Part shown: in pieces, positions 8,880-16,583 of the stretch
Numbering within the stretch: the stretch's first letter is position 1
Layout: each line of letters opens with the position of its first letter
Assembly: GCA_012841015.1 (NCBI GenBank)
Contig: DUVN01000028.1
Coordinates: 1 to 64,000, forward strand
Length of the DNA: 64,000 bases
Direction of reading: 5' to 3'
Origin: Clostridiaceae bacterium
GTDB taxonomy: Bacteria > Bacillota > Clostridia > Saccharofermentanales > DTU023
The notes under the pieces: model-generated
Seen by the model: the letters and a program-made list of their open reading frames with translations, nothing else
What the model was told of the DNA's origin: nothing
Databases searched by the model: none
Made by a program: the position numbers and the translations under genes

Positions 8880-10754
8880 CTAGAGGAAACACGAGCGGAA
8901 TAACTCTCGCCATGATGTGAGGACTCTTTCTGTCTCATCAAGCGCACGGCGTAAGAGCGTCCGCTCGTATGGATCACGTATGTCACCGCTTGTTTCGAGA
9001 TGTGCAGGTACGCGTAGTCCACGATAGACATGGAGCAATGCATACGCTGCCCGTTCGAACAACGGTGAATCGAGCTCTTTCACGCCCTGCAAATATTCAG
9101 ATGCTTTGTTGAGCGCGACGGCTACGGGTAGTGAACCAATCAACATCTCAATATCTGAAAAGTGACCGAGAGCAGAGCGAACAAGCAGCTCAGGCGATTT
9201 TAACGCACGTTTAAAACGTCGTGTCTCGTGTGAGCGCCTCGCTCCCACAGACGTCAAGAACCTGAACGTAAAGCCTAGATGAATGTAAAGTGCAGAGACG
9301 ATAAGCATAATAAACGTCAAGAAAGACTTCGTGTAAAGATAGAATCCAATCGTAAGTGCGATAAAAAGAATGGCAAGGAGGAAAGCAGAAGATTTGATGA
9401 TTCGTGTCAGGCGAGGTTCGACGAGCCCGCTCTTATTGAAATCAGCGCTGACATGCTCTTTGAATCGCTGTGCTAGTTGACGGAAATCCTCTTGACGAGC
9501 GGCGATGCGCAGCCGCCCTGGTGATAAGACGTGATCATACTCAGGTTGTGCGACAAAGAGCCACTGTAGAAGAAGTGTCTCGTATGTTGTAAATTGCGAA
9601 AAATCGTTACGATCGGGATTGTTCCAGATGAAGACTTCGTCAGTCCACAATATCTCGCGTCGAGTGACGAGCGTGAGAAGTGTCGCAAGCAACAAGTCTG
9701 GTTCTCGAGGGTTTGCACTCGCCAGTGAAGCGACGAGAGCCGGGCGTGCCGATACTGGCCAAACGGCAAAGTCGAATTTCGTGCGACGTTTCCTATGCAA
9801 CAGCGCCCCTTGAAAGACCAAGAAGACGAACAATCCTGCGACAGTGAGGATGACGACGATACGTGTGATTGATTCCCTTATAGATTCGACTCGCGTGAGA
9901 TGAGCTGACAGCGCGCGAGCATTCTCAAGTGATTCCTTCAAAGAAGTGGTATCAGCATCAGAGGGGAGAATCAGTGAAAAATGACGCTTGGGCGCACTGA
10001 TGACGATGCCCATCTCGTCTGTCTTAGTAAAAGAACGGTTATCGACGAAAGACACTTTGTTGCTCCCTGTATTGTTTTCTGTCATCGTGTGATAACTGAT
10101 CGGTACGATCTCTGTGAGATCAACGTGGCAATCAGTGGGGAATGTGATGCTCCAAAGCAGTGTCTCCACTCTCATTCCGCTCGGGGCGGCGCACAGCGGT
10201 CCTGAAATGAACGCGCGATTATCTTTTTCGACGACTCCACGCGTCCAGTGATAGTTAAGTCGAAAGACGTACTCACCGGTGAAAGCTGTCATGGTGAGTT
10301 TAATACGCAGACGATCATTCCGACGCTCTGTCTTGTATGAAAAGGGCTGAGGACGTCGATCATCGGTTTCAGGGACATGGATAAATTTTTCCTCTTCGCC
10401 TTGAATTACTTGCGCAATTTCAAAGGATTGTAAAACTGATTCACCTCTGAGCGGGAACAGGAGAGAAAGTGACAGTGATTTTCGTGTCTTATTGAAATAG
10501 AAACGAAGTTCCTCCGTCACACTGACCGTCCCGTCACGATTGATCGTAAGATGTGCCGTCGCATTCTTGATATAAGTGGAAGGCTTTTTTTCTGCTGCAT
10601 AGACGGTCGAATACGGCGTGATAGAGATGACGAGTATCAGAACGACAAATAGTACGACCGTAAGCTGGACGCTTTTTCGGCACACTGGCGCTTTATGCCG
10701 AGATGGATACACGACAGACGATTTTGATTGGTTTTTACGATGACATGACCGCAT
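8880..10754 (-). CDS. DUF2207 domain membrane protein
   Basis: About 624 residues with the DUF2207 arrangement. An N-terminal signal or anchor helix (VVLFVVLILVISI) precedes an extracellular beta-rich domain opening with 'HLTINRDGTVSVTEELRFYF'. A transmembrane helix follows (IVVILTVAGLFVFLVF). A cytoplasmic region comes next, interrupted by a helical hairpin (FLLAILFIALTIGFYLY and FLTFIMLIVSALYIHL). The family function is unknown. The frame is open from GTG 10775. The GGAGG there sits too close to that GTG but about 14 bases from ATG 10754, so the start is uncertain. It stands alone and converges with the ispF-like gene. Confidence 0.8.
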   Translation of the reverse strand: MRSCHRKNQSKSSVVYPSRHKAPVCRKSVQLTVVLFVVLILVISITPYSTVYAAEKKPSTYIKNATAHLTINRDGTVSVTEELRFYFNKTRKSLSLSLLFPLRGESVLQSFEIAQVIQGEEEKFIHVPETDDRRPQPFSYKTERRNDRLRIKLTMTAFTGEYVFRLNYHWTRGVVEKDNRAFISGPLCAAPSGMRVETLLWSITFPTDCHVDLTEIVPISYHTMTENNTGSNKVSFVDNRSFTKTDEMGIVISAPKRHFSLILPSDADTTSLKESLENARALSAHLTRVESIRESITRIVVILTVAGLFVFLVFQGALLHRKRRTKFDFAVWPVSARPALVASLASANPREPDLLLATLLTLVTRREILWTDEVFIWNNPDRNDFSQFTTYETLLLQWLFVAQPEYDHVLSPGRLRIAARQEDFRQLAQRFKEHVSADFNKSGLVEPRLTRIIKSSAFLLAILFIALTIGFYLYTKSFLTFIMLIVSALYIHLGFTFRFLTSVGARRSHETRRFKRALKSPELLVRSALGHFSDIEMLIGSLPVAVALNKASEYLQGVKELDSPLFERAAYALLHVYRGLRVPAHLETSGDIRDPYERTLLRRALDETERVLTSWRELFRSCFL

Positions 10755-10775
10755 TATTAGCGATAACACCTCCAC

Positions 10776-11087
10776 GAGAATAAAATGCGCATCAACATTC
10801 TATCATCAATATACGTTGGTGCTTGACCATTTTCGGATAACTCAGGTAGAGTCTTGTATGACACTGAACGACAAATATAACTAAACAAAGAGGTGTAGGT
10901 AATCCACCTCAATCTGGTATTCGTCAGATCCTTTCAAGCCACCATTCCAAAGTCCTGCGGTACATTTTGCTCGCAATGAATTTCGAGAGAATAATTCAAA
11001 ATAATTTGCTATAGTCTCATGAGCTACCCCATGGTCACACGTCAACATCTAAGCGATGGTTCTAAATGCTACATTTCAAGGCTCACT
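10776..11087. other. intergenic stretch before rpsU repeats
   Basis: No gene is supported. A small stem (GAGGTG...CACCTC, about 10890-10910) is visible. A sequence resembling a degenerate copy of the following 28-bp repeat (GCTATAG...CTCA) lies around 11005-11025 but is out of the 61-bp register. Confidence 0.5.
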
Positions 11088-11237
11088 AAAAGTGCCATAG
11101 GCTTACAGGTTGCTATAACGTCAAAGCCTCCGGGCTTGTACTGTTAGCAAAAGTGCCATAGGCTCACAGGTTGCTAGGAATCAAGATCGTCAGAATTCCT
11201 GAGTATGTAAAAAATGCTATAGGCTCACGGGTCGCTA
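11088..11237 (+). repeat. three CRISPR-like 28-bp direct repeats with 33-bp spacers
   Basis: Near-identical copies occupy 11088-11115 and 11149-11176, differing at one base. A decayed third copy occupies 11210-11237. The unit length is exactly 61 bp and the spacers are unrelated to each other. The repeat runs from AAAAGTGCCATAGG to CAGGTTGCTA. Equal spacers, unique spacer sequence and a decayed last copy are what a tiny CRISPR array would show. There is no cas gene in the window, and the array ends 4 bp before the rpsU promoter. A regulatory repeat cluster is an equal alternative. Both spacers contain short inverted repeats, which is less typical of CRISPR. Confidence 0.55.
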
Positions 11238-11240
11238 AGT

Positions 11241-11270
11241 TTGACGTGTTGCGGACTTTCATTGTATACT
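11241..11270 (+). promoter_or_regulatory. promoter of rpsU
   Basis: TTGACG (11241-11246) and TATACT (11265-11270) are spaced by 18 bp. The predicted start of transcription is near 11277, about 54 nt before the rpsU start codon. The -35 box follows the third 28-bp repeat directly. Confidence 0.75.
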
Positions 11271-11330
11271 ACAGGCACACTGTGAATCCAAATGGGTTGC
11301 TCAGAGAACACTGCGAGGGGAGGGATAAGA

Positions 11331-11504
11331 TTGACGGAGATTCGCGTAAAAGAGAATGAATCCCTGGACAGTGCGCTGAGACGTTTTAAGCGTTCCACCG
11401 CGCGTTCAGGCGTGCTCGCTGAAGTACGTAAGCGTGAGCATTACGAGAAACCGAGTGTTCGGCGCAAGAAAAAAGCTGAAGCCGCCAGAAAGCGCAAACG
11501 CTGA
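11331..11504 (+). CDS. rpsU: 30S ribosomal protein S21
   Basis: 57 residues, the normal length of S21, a late-assembling small-subunit protein that helps in translation initiation. The sequence shows the typical [12 protein letters not shown] opening, the REHYEKPS motif and a Lys/Arg-rich tail. I chose TTG 11331 because AGGGGAGGG lies just upstream and the protein then matches family length. The open frame extends back to 11292. The gene is monocistronic between its own promoter and a strong hairpin terminator. Unlike many genomes, it is flanked on both sides by repeat arrays. Confidence 0.92.
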   Translation: MTEIRVKENESLDSALRRFKRSTARSGVLAEVRKREHYEKPSVRRKKKAEAARKRKR

Positions 11505-11524
11505 TATTTCAATAACGACACGAA

Positions 11525-11575
11525 AAGAGGCTGTCTCAAAACTGCTCAAGAAGAGTGAGAACGAGACAGCCTCTT
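11525..11575 (+). terminator. rpsU terminator hairpin, GAGGCTGTCTC type
   Basis: The arms AAGAGGCTGTCTC and GAGACAGCCTCTT pair perfectly over 13 bp with a 25-base loop. The same arms recur at 25819-25865 next to hydA with a different loop. In both places a tandem array with an 82-bp period follows on the side away from the gene. Confidence 0.8.
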
Positions 11576-11603
11576 AAAATTCTGAAGAGTCACGTGATTT
11601 TCT

Positions 11604-11875
11604 GCCGAAAGTTTGTTTTCTGATCAATTTCGCTCAGTTATAGTTGGTTGTGTTCAAAATTTCGACTTTGAGTAAGGGTTCCCGCTAAAAGTGTGATTAT
11701 TGACCGTTTATGAGCTTTTTTAAGAGGATAATGGTCAATGATTCCACTTTAAGCACTAAATTCCTGCTGAAAGCGTAATTTTAGACCATTCCCAGACAAT
11801 TATCATAGGTTTGTGGTCAATTGATCCACTTTGAGTACGGATCCACTTCCGAAAGCGTGATTTTTGACCCGCGCG
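11604..11875 (+). repeat. 82-bp tandem hairpin repeat array, locus A
   Basis: The core GACC recurs at 11702, 11784 and 11866, exactly 82 bp apart. A more decayed unit (GATC at 11622) comes before them. Each unit runs from a segment like CGAAAGCGTGATTTTTGACC through a variable loop to GGTCAAT, then CCACTTTGAGTA. Inner pairing ATTTTTGACC/GGTCAAT would form a stem. The units match the array at 25305-25787 in reverse orientation. No protein is encoded. Confidence 0.8.
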
Positions 11876-12020
11876 TGCGCGTGCGTTTTTATATGACAAA
11901 GAAAAAGACAAATACATTATTGTTTTGACCCACGCGTGCGCATTTTGTTGGCGTTGATTAATACCGAGAGTTCGCCAATGAAATTTTGACCCATGCGTGT
12001 GCGTTTTTGTTGGCTTTTTT
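11861..12020 (+). repeat. 61-bp period GC-rich direct repeats
   Basis: Three copies of a core like TTTTGACCCACGCGTGCGC begin their GACC at 11866, 11927 and 11988, exactly 61 bp apart. The first copy is shared with the last unit of the 82-bp array. The second and third copies share a further TTTTGTTGGC flank. The sequence between them is unrelated. The array ends about 70 bp before recJ. No gene is present. Confidence 0.75.
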
Positions 12021-12087
12021 AAAAGCTCCAATGAGTCAGTGACGGCGCGTTTGTGCAGAAAAGTATGTGTTGTGCAGAGGATTAAAG

Positions 12088-14232
12088 ATGCGTGATACAG
12101 CGAGACATCATATGCTTGAATGGTTGACGCCTGCCGATTGGGCAGTCGTGTGCGATGCGCCTCAAGGGGAGGGGCATCAGGATGTCTTGTCGCGCGTCTT
12201 GATGGCTCGTGGGCTCGATACTCAGATGAAACGCGACGCTTTTTTTCACGTGTCACTCGATGACATTCCCGATCCTTTTTTGTTTCTTGATATGGAGAGG
12301 GCGTGTAGCATCATTGGCGACGTCTTGCAATCAACTTCGCCGCGTATCTTGATTTTTGGAGATTACGATGCGGACGGACTGACATCGTCTGCTTTGCTGG
12401 CCCACTGGTTGAAGGAGAAAGGGTGTACTCCTGAAATACTCATACCAGACCGTTTCGATGACGGCTTCGGTATGTCCCTTGCATTGGCAGAGGAGATAAT
12501 TCTTCATAACCCCGATCTTGTCGTTACGGTCGATACTGGTACATCATCTCCAGAATCAATTGCTCTTCTCCGTCATTACGGCATTAAGGTCATCGTGACT
12601 GATCATCACCTACCGGATGAACAGTTCGTTCGCGGTGATGTGCCAGTGATCAATCCATCGATCCCTGATGATCCGTACCCTTTTAAACAGCTCAGCGGTG
12701 CAGGTGTTGCCTACCTGTTGACGGTTGCCGCCGATCAGTTTTTTGGTAAAGTTTCTCCTATTCGTCCTATGCTGACAGTGATCGCATCGATCGGTACAGT
12801 TGCCGATGTCATGCCACTTGTTGAAGTTAACCGTGCGATTGTACTTGCCGGTTTAAGTGCGTTTGCAGAACATGCACCGGTAGGCTTGAAAGCTTTGTTC
12901 GATCGCGTCAACAAGGATCCCGACGCGGCGATAACGTCACGCGATATCGCATTTTCTATCGCGCCGAGGTTAAATGCTGCAGGACGTATGGGCGATGTAC
13001 GCCTTGCCCTCGATCTGCTGCTTGAGGATGATCCTGCGCACGTCATTGTCCTCGCTGATAAGCTCAATGAATTGAACGAAAAGCGCAGACAAGTTGAATA
13101 CGACGTCTTTCAAGAGGCTTTCCACGATGTGATGAATAGACAAGGCGATGCGCCACTATCTGTCGCCATCGCTCGGGGGGAGAACTGGCATGGTGGTGTG
13201 CTCGGTATCGTCAGTGCACGTTTGGCGGAACGGTTGCGCGTACCTGCCATTACGTTGTCGGAGGAGGATGGCATACTGAGCGGCTCAGCACGCACATTTG
13301 GACGCATTAATCTTATCGAAGGCATCGCGCATGCAGGTGAGTACCTTGAGACGTTTGGCGGTCATAAAGGGGCTGCTGGACTCTCGTTAAAGCCTGAAAA
13401 CTTTGAGCGATTCTGTGACACGATGATCGCCTACATCGAATCGATTCCGAAGAAGAAGCGCCAGTTACCAATCCTCGCTGATACATCGATTGAAGGACAT
13501 ATGATCAATACGAAACTCGTCGAGAGTTTCGATTTGCTCGAGCCCATGGGACACGGATTTGGGCGCCCTCTCTTTTTGATTCCCCATATGAAGATCGATG
13601 CGATCACGCGTGTGGGTGAAGGGAGACATCTCCGCCTAAAAGTTCGATCACAGGGAGAAAAACAAAGTATTTTTGATGCGATCTTATTTCACAGAGGTGA
13701 TGATGAGCCTTTTTATTCTGTTGGCGATGAGATCGATTTAATGGCGACACCGATTTTTAATGTTTGGCGCGAGCGGCGTTCGATTCAACTCCGATGTGTT
13801 GACTTAAGACCATCGAATGAGGAAGGCTTAGACGATCGCTTACAAAGTGTCTTCCCCCAATTGCTACATCAATTGTCCGACGACGATCTCGCTGAGACGC
13901 TCGCTCGTTTCGGTCTGACCTCGCTCGGTCAAAATGTCTTCGTTGCGCTCTGGCAGATGATCTCTTCTCTTGCGGGCAGAGGTAACACTCCGATCACATT
14001 TTTACCTTCACGGTTGGCGTGGTTGCTTACTCATCGTTATAATGTAGAGGTAGGTGCGCTTGCTGTATTGTTTGTCCTCGCTATTTTTGCTGAAGTCGAG
14101 ATTGGGGAGCTTTTGGTAGATGAGGATGGAGGTTTTATCTTCCGCCTGCTGGATATCGGCGAGGAAAAGTTGAAACTGACAGAGACATCGCTTTGGAGGA
14201 GGCTCGATGCGCAAGGAGTGTTAGTGCCGTGA
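12088..14232 (+). CDS. recJ: single-stranded-DNA-specific exonuclease RecJ
   Basis: A 5'-3' ssDNA exonuclease of the DHH superfamily acting in recombination and mismatch/base-excision repair; about 714 residues. The N-terminal DHH domain shows the metal motif FGDYDADGLTS, the segment VTVDTGTSS and the VTDHHLPDE motif. The DHHA1 domain has GGHKGAAGLSL. A C-terminal OB-type domain and an extra helical tail follow. ATG 12088 is chosen with AGAGGA 7 bases upstream; the frame opens at GTG 12067. The stop lies 17 bp before the likely rel start, so the two form an operon. Confidence 0.95.
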   Translation: MRDTARHHMLEWLTPADWAVVCDAPQGEGHQDVLSRVLMARGLDTQMKRDAFFHVSLDDIPDPFLFLDMERACSIIGDVLQSTSPRILIFGDYDADGLTSSALLAHWLKEKGCTPEILIPDRFDDGFGMSLALAEEIILHNPDLVVTVDTGTSSPESIALLRHYGIKVIVTDHHLPDEQFVRGDVPVINPSIPDDPYPFKQLSGAGVAYLLTVAADQFFGKVSPIRPMLTVIASIGTVADVMPLVEVNRAIVLAGLSAFAEHAPVGLKALFDRVNKDPDAAITSRDIAFSIAPRLNAAGRMGDVRLALDLLLEDDPAHVIVLADKLNELNEKRRQVEYDVFQEAFHDVMNRQGDAPLSVAIARGENWHGGVLGIVSARLAERLRVPAITLSEEDGILSGSARTFGRINLIEGIAHAGEYLETFGGHKGAAGLSLKPENFERFCDTMIAYIESIPKKKRQLPILADTSIEGHMINTKLVESFDLLEPMGHGFGRPLFLIPHMKIDAITRVGEGRHLRLKVRSQGEKQSIFDAILFHRGDDEPFYSVGDEIDLMATPIFNVWRERRSIQLRCVDLRPSNEEGLDDRLQSVFPQLLHQLSDDDLAETLARFGLTSLGQNVFVALWQMISSLAGRGNTPITFLPSRLAWLLTHRYNVEVGALAVLFVLAIFAEVEIGELLVDEDGGFIFRLLDIGEEKLKLTETSLWRRLDAQGVLVP

Positions 14233-14249
14233 AGGAAAAATCCGTAATA

Positions 14250-16583
14250 ATGATAGCGCAACATGATATGGTCAGCCAGATCGATGAGGATATGGATCAT
14301 CTCGTTGAGCTGTGGAAAAAATCGGCACATCGGCAGGACGCATCATTTATGATAAGTGCGTACGAACTTGCTAAAAAGGCACACGCTGAACAATTTAGAG
14401 CGACGGGGGAACCTTTTATCATACACCCTGTTGAGGCGACGAAGATTCTTCTCGAATTAGGCATCGTCGATGAACATACGCTTGCGGCAGCACTGCTACA
14501 TGATACAGTCGAAGATACCGATTTGACACTGGCAGAGATCAAGGAGGAGCTCGGGCCGGAGGTGGCAGCGCTCGTCGACGGCGTAACGAAATTATCGCGT
14601 ATTTCGTACTCGTCGAGAGAGGAGTTGCAGGCCCAGAATTTTCGTAAGATGTTCCTTGCAATGGCAAAAGATATTCGCGTCGTCCTCATCAAACTTGCAG
14701 ATCGTCTCCACAACATGCGTACGATGGAACATAAGGCGCCTGAATCACAAATTGCGTCGGCGCGCGAAACGCTCGATATCTATGCACCGCTTGCGGCTCG
14801 TCTCGGAATTCATAGAATCAAGTGGGAACTTGAGGACCTCAGCCTGCGCTATTTAGACCCTGACGCCTACTACGAGCTTGTTGGAATGCTATCACAACGC
14901 CGTTCTGATCGCGAGGCGTACTTGCAGGAGATCATATCGGACTTGACGATTCGAGTCGCTTCTATGGGGATTCGCGCTGATATTGAGGGGCGCCCTAAAC
15001 ATTTTTATAGCATCTACCGCAAAATGAAAGAGCAGGACAAACAACTCGATGAGATTTACGACTTGTTTGCGACGAGAATTATTGTCCCGACCGTCGGCGA
15101 CTGCTACGCCGTGCTCGGTCTAGTACATGAGCTCTATAAGCCGATTCCCGGTCGGTTCAAAGATTACATCGCCGTTCCTAAGACGAATGGTTACCAGTCG
15201 CTCCACACGACGGTGATCGGAGGGCTCGGTGTCCCGTTTGAGGTTCAGATCAGAAGCGAAGAGATGCACCGTACAGCGGAATACGGCATCGCTGCCCACT
15301 GGCGGTATAAAGAGGGTGGTGGTGACAGGAAGCACGATCACTTTGAAATACGGTTGTCGTGGTTACGCCAATTGCTCGAGTGGCAGAGTGACATGAGCGA
15401 TGCCGGCGAGTACATGGACGCCTTGCGTGAAGGTTTGACAGCTGACGAAGTGTTCGTTTTCACGCCCATGGGTGAGGTGATAGGGCTACCGGCCGGTGCT
15501 GTGCCTGTTGATTTTGCCTATCATATTCACAGTGACATAGGAAATTCTATGTACGGAGCTAAAGTCAATGGTCGTATGGTTCCTTTAACGTATCAGTTGG
15601 CAAACGGTGATATCGTCGAGATACTGACAGCCGACAAGGTGCGTGGACCTTCACGCGACTGGCTCAATATTGTCAAGAGTAGTACAGCGAGGAACAAGAT
15701 TTCATCGTGGTTTAAGCGTGAGAGAAGAGATGAAAACATCGTACGCGGGCGCGAGCTTCTCGAACGTGAAATACATAAAACAGGTTTCCATGTGCACGAA
15801 CTATTAAAAAAAGAATATCTCGCGCCTATCCTCAAGCGCTACTCTCTTCGTACGCTCGATGATCTTCTTGCTCGTATTGGATACGGCGGGCTTCCCGTTG
15901 GACGGATTGTGCCGCGCCTTCGTGACGCACACGTTGCGACGTTGCCTGAAGAAGAGCGCGTCCGACTCGGCTATCGCCTTTCGAGAACAGGTCAAGTAAT
16001 TCATAACCCGAGCAACATGCTCGTCAGTGAAGCCTTGATACTCGATAAAGTCGGCAAGAAACCTTCTCAGAAGAAAAAGAAAAAGAAGACATCGTCGGAA
16101 ATCCCCGTCAAAGTAAAAGGGTTGGAAAATGCACTCCTGAAAATGTCAAAGTGTTGTAACCCTGTTCCCGGCGATGAAATAATCGGGTATGTGACACGCG
16201 GTATGGGTGTGGCAGTGCACCGTGTCGACTGTCCGAATATTAGGCGCATCGTCGAGCTGTTTGACCGTTCGCCAGAGGATGCTGAACGCGCTTCTCGCTT
16301 GATCGATGTCTTATGGACGACGGAAGCAGAGACAAAACATCGCCTTTATCCTGTCAATCTCCGTATTATCGCACGCGACCGCGCCAATCTCCTTGCGGAG
16401 ATTTCGTCAGCGATAGCGGAAGAACAAGTCTCTGTTCAGTCGGCGCAAATTTCCTCTGCGAAAGATATTAGTGCTAACTTGCTTCTCACCGTGGAGATCG
16501 AGAATCAAGAGCAGTATGACCGGCTTGTCGGACGCGTGAAAGCGATCGACAGCGTTGTCAGTGTCTCACGCGGTCACAACTAG
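14250..16583 (+). CDS. relA: bifunctional (p)ppGpp synthetase/hydrolase Rel
   Basis: The stringent-response enzyme, about 777 residues. In order it has an HD hydrolase domain (AALLHDTVEDT), a synthetase domain (YRKMKEQDKQLDEIYDLFATRI), a TGS domain ('FTPMGEVIGLPAGAVPVDFA'), a zinc-finger/RIS region (MSKCCNPVPGDEI) and a C-terminal ACT domain. An intact HD motif suggests both synthesis and hydrolysis. A Lys-rich linker (KKPSQKKKKKK) precedes the RIS region. ATG 14250 is favoured by AAGGAA 11 bases upstream; the frame extends back to 14193 inside recJ. Its stop overlaps the stop of the convergent RNase J gene by 4 bp. Confidence 0.95.
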   Translation: MIAQHDMVSQIDEDMDHLVELWKKSAHRQDASFMISAYELAKKAHAEQFRATGEPFIIHPVEATKILLELGIVDEHTLAAALLHDTVEDTDLTLAEIKEELGPEVAALVDGVTKLSRISYSSREELQAQNFRKMFLAMAKDIRVVLIKLADRLHNMRTMEHKAPESQIASARETLDIYAPLAARLGIHRIKWELEDLSLRYLDPDAYYELVGMLSQRRSDREAYLQEIISDLTIRVASMGIRADIEGRPKHFYSIYRKMKEQDKQLDEIYDLFATRIIVPTVGDCYAVLGLVHELYKPIPGRFKDYIAVPKTNGYQSLHTTVIGGLGVPFEVQIRSEEMHRTAEYGIAAHWRYKEGGGDRKHDHFEIRLSWLRQLLEWQSDMSDAGEYMDALREGLTADEVFVFTPMGEVIGLPAGAVPVDFAYHIHSDIGNSMYGAKVNGRMVPLTYQLANGDIVEILTADKVRGPSRDWLNIVKSSTARNKISSWFKRERRDENIVRGRELLEREIHKTGFHVHELLKKEYLAPILKRYSLRTLDDLLARIGYGGLPVGRIVPRLRDAHVATLPEEERVRLGYRLSRTGQVIHNPSNMLVSEALILDKVGKKPSQKKKKKKTSSEIPVKVKGLENALLKMSKCCNPVPGDEIIGYVTRGMGVAVHRVDCPNIRRIVELFDRSPEDAERASRLIDVLWTTEAETKHRLYPVNLRIIARDRANLLAEISSAIAEEQVSVQSAQISSAKDISANLLLTVEIENQEQYDRLVGRVKAIDSVVSVSRGHN

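Noticed and set aside
11756..12256. 166-codon frame on the minus strand
   Set aside because: It lies across the non-coding repeats and the start of recJ, with no start signal; a chance frame.
16071..16095. Possible slippery frameshift in the Lys-rich stretch of rel
   Set aside because: The frame stays open and the RIS and ACT domains follow correctly in the same frame.
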